Source: Rhododendron vialii (taxonomy: Eukaryota; Streptophyta; Magnoliopsida; Ericales; Ericaceae). Taken from it: 64,000 bases of DNA. The position numbers were made by a program, and so were the translations under genes. How positions within the stretch are numbered: position 1 is the stretch's first letter; each line of letters opens with the position of its first letter. The stretch is from assembly GCF_030253575.1 (NCBI RefSeq), contig NC_080564.1:4012501-4076500 (forward strand), in the 5' to 3' direction. Shown piece after piece: positions 63,055 through 64,000 of this stretch. The notes below the pieces were generated by a model. That model was not told the DNA's origin, made no database searches, and saw only the letters and a program-made list of their open reading frames with translations.

Positions 63055-64000
63055 GTATGTTTATGGCAAGTCGAAAGGACTTGAGAATAATTTGCTTTTA
63101 TTTTCCCTTTCTTTTGCTGAAGTTCTCTCTGTAGTGAAACAAGTTTCCTAACTATTAATTTTTATCATTATTGAGATGCAGAAACATTAAACTTTCACGT
63201 TGATATATTGTAGCAGAAATTTTGCAGTTCATCACTTCCACGTTTATGAAGGGGCTTGTGTGTTTTGTTTGAATACTGCAATAGGGTAACGATCATAGAT
63301 TCACAGCTTAATACCCAAAAAAAAGATGAAATAAAATCAAGACTGACAGCTTTAAAACACTATTACCACCGAAAGCAGAATCCTTAACATCTAAAACACC
63401 AACATCCTAGTACTATTCCTGTGTTTTTTCACTTATTTTCATGGAGACGAAAACTTCTCTCTCTGTTTTACGTTGTAGAATTGCTCAGTTGTATAGTTCA
63501 CAGCTTAATACCCAAAAAAAAGATGAAATAAAATCAAGACTGACAGCTTTAAAACACTATTACCACCGAAAGCAGAATCCTTAACATCTAAAACACCAAC
63601 ATCCTAGTACTATTCCTGTGTTTTTTCACTTATTTTCATGGAGACGAAAACTTCTCTCTCCGTTTCACGTTGTAGAATTGCTAAGTTGTATAGTGTGGTA
63701 GGAAAGTGGTGCCCCCTTGTCACCTTCCATGTTTTATGCAACCCAGGGGAAAGGGAGATAGTGTGATGGGCAGAAACCGTGTCTGCAGTGATTCTAGATT
63801 GCAAAAGATGAAGAGCTTACCTGAAGCTGATACCGATACGCTGTGCCCCTTTACCATCATTCCGAATTTTGAAAGTCGAAAGATCGTTGTCCATGTTAAA
63901 AAACCAAGTTACGAGATCATACGTTTTCCAAATTATTCTTGCTAGATGAGCTTGAATCTGGACAGAGGGACTTTAAGCATTATGGAACTTAATGCACTAT
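63055..64000. other. Right-edge sequence after the last visible SUVH4 exon
   Basis: This is presumably SUVH4 intron 13. It contains the 197-bp tandem duplication and an unsupported open frame at 63706-63945. No exon continuing the SET domain was found. Confidence 0.5.
63301..63694. repeat. Recent 197-bp tandem duplication
   Basis: The unit from 'tcacagcttaatacccaaaa' (63301) repeats from 63498 with only a few substitutions (for example 'ctctgttttacg' against 'ctccgtttcacg'). Confidence 0.9.

Noticed and set aside
63706-63945. 80-codon open frame, plus strand
   Set aside because: Considered as the next SUVH4 exon, but it shows none of the expected SET residues, begins at a GTG in the computed frame, and matches no family I know.

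Overview
This is nuclear DNA from a flowering plant, most likely a eudicot. The genes are rich in introns with GT-AG (and some GC-AG) borders. Intergenic DNA is AT-rich, with many (CT)n/(GA)n and (TA)n microsatellites and many small non-autonomous DNA transposons (Stowaway-, Harbinger-, hAT- and Mutator-like). The encoded proteins resemble Arabidopsis proteins. I cannot fix the species. Family names come from remembered family features, not from a search. Gene models were built by joining exons by hand from splice signals, reading frame and homology.

Layout from left to right: (1) the first exon of a DUF3754 gene on the minus strand, running off the left edge (216-312); (2) a complete second DUF3754 gene, 15 exons, minus (2515-10769), so the two are tandem paralogues; (3) a gene-poor, repeat-rich island (about 11-21 kb) with a small type I MADS-box gene, plus strand (17877-18800); (4) an 11-exon nuclear NFRKB/DEUBAD-like protein gene, minus (21230-28673), with leader exons up to about 30.7 kb; (5) CCB4, a chloroplast factor for attaching heme to cytochrome b6, plus (33671-35331); (6) the mitochondrial Rieske iron-sulfur protein, minus and convergent with CCB4 (36036-37796); (7) a DCD-domain protein with coding minisatellites, minus (39476-43906), leader exon near 45.25 kb; (8) a repeat-rich gap (45.4-49.8 kb) with a long foldback and a hAT-like element; (9) a SUVH4/KRYPTONITE-type histone H3K9 methyltransferase, plus (50582 to at least 63054), whose SET domain is cut off by the right edge or by an intron.

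There is no operon logic here. Two chromatin genes (the NFRKB-like gene and SUVH4) and two cytochrome b-complex genes (CCB4 and Rieske) are neighbours, probably by chance. The most notable signals are four GC-AG introns in three neighbouring genes, a 338-bp foldback with long complementary arms, a 1.47-kb Mutator-like element with a nested hairpin and minisatellite, hAT-like elements with 8-bp target duplications (one inside SUVH4), coding minisatellites in the DCD gene, a probable exon duplication in the NFRKB-like gene, and the tandem DUF3754 pair. I saw no clearly new multi-gene system.
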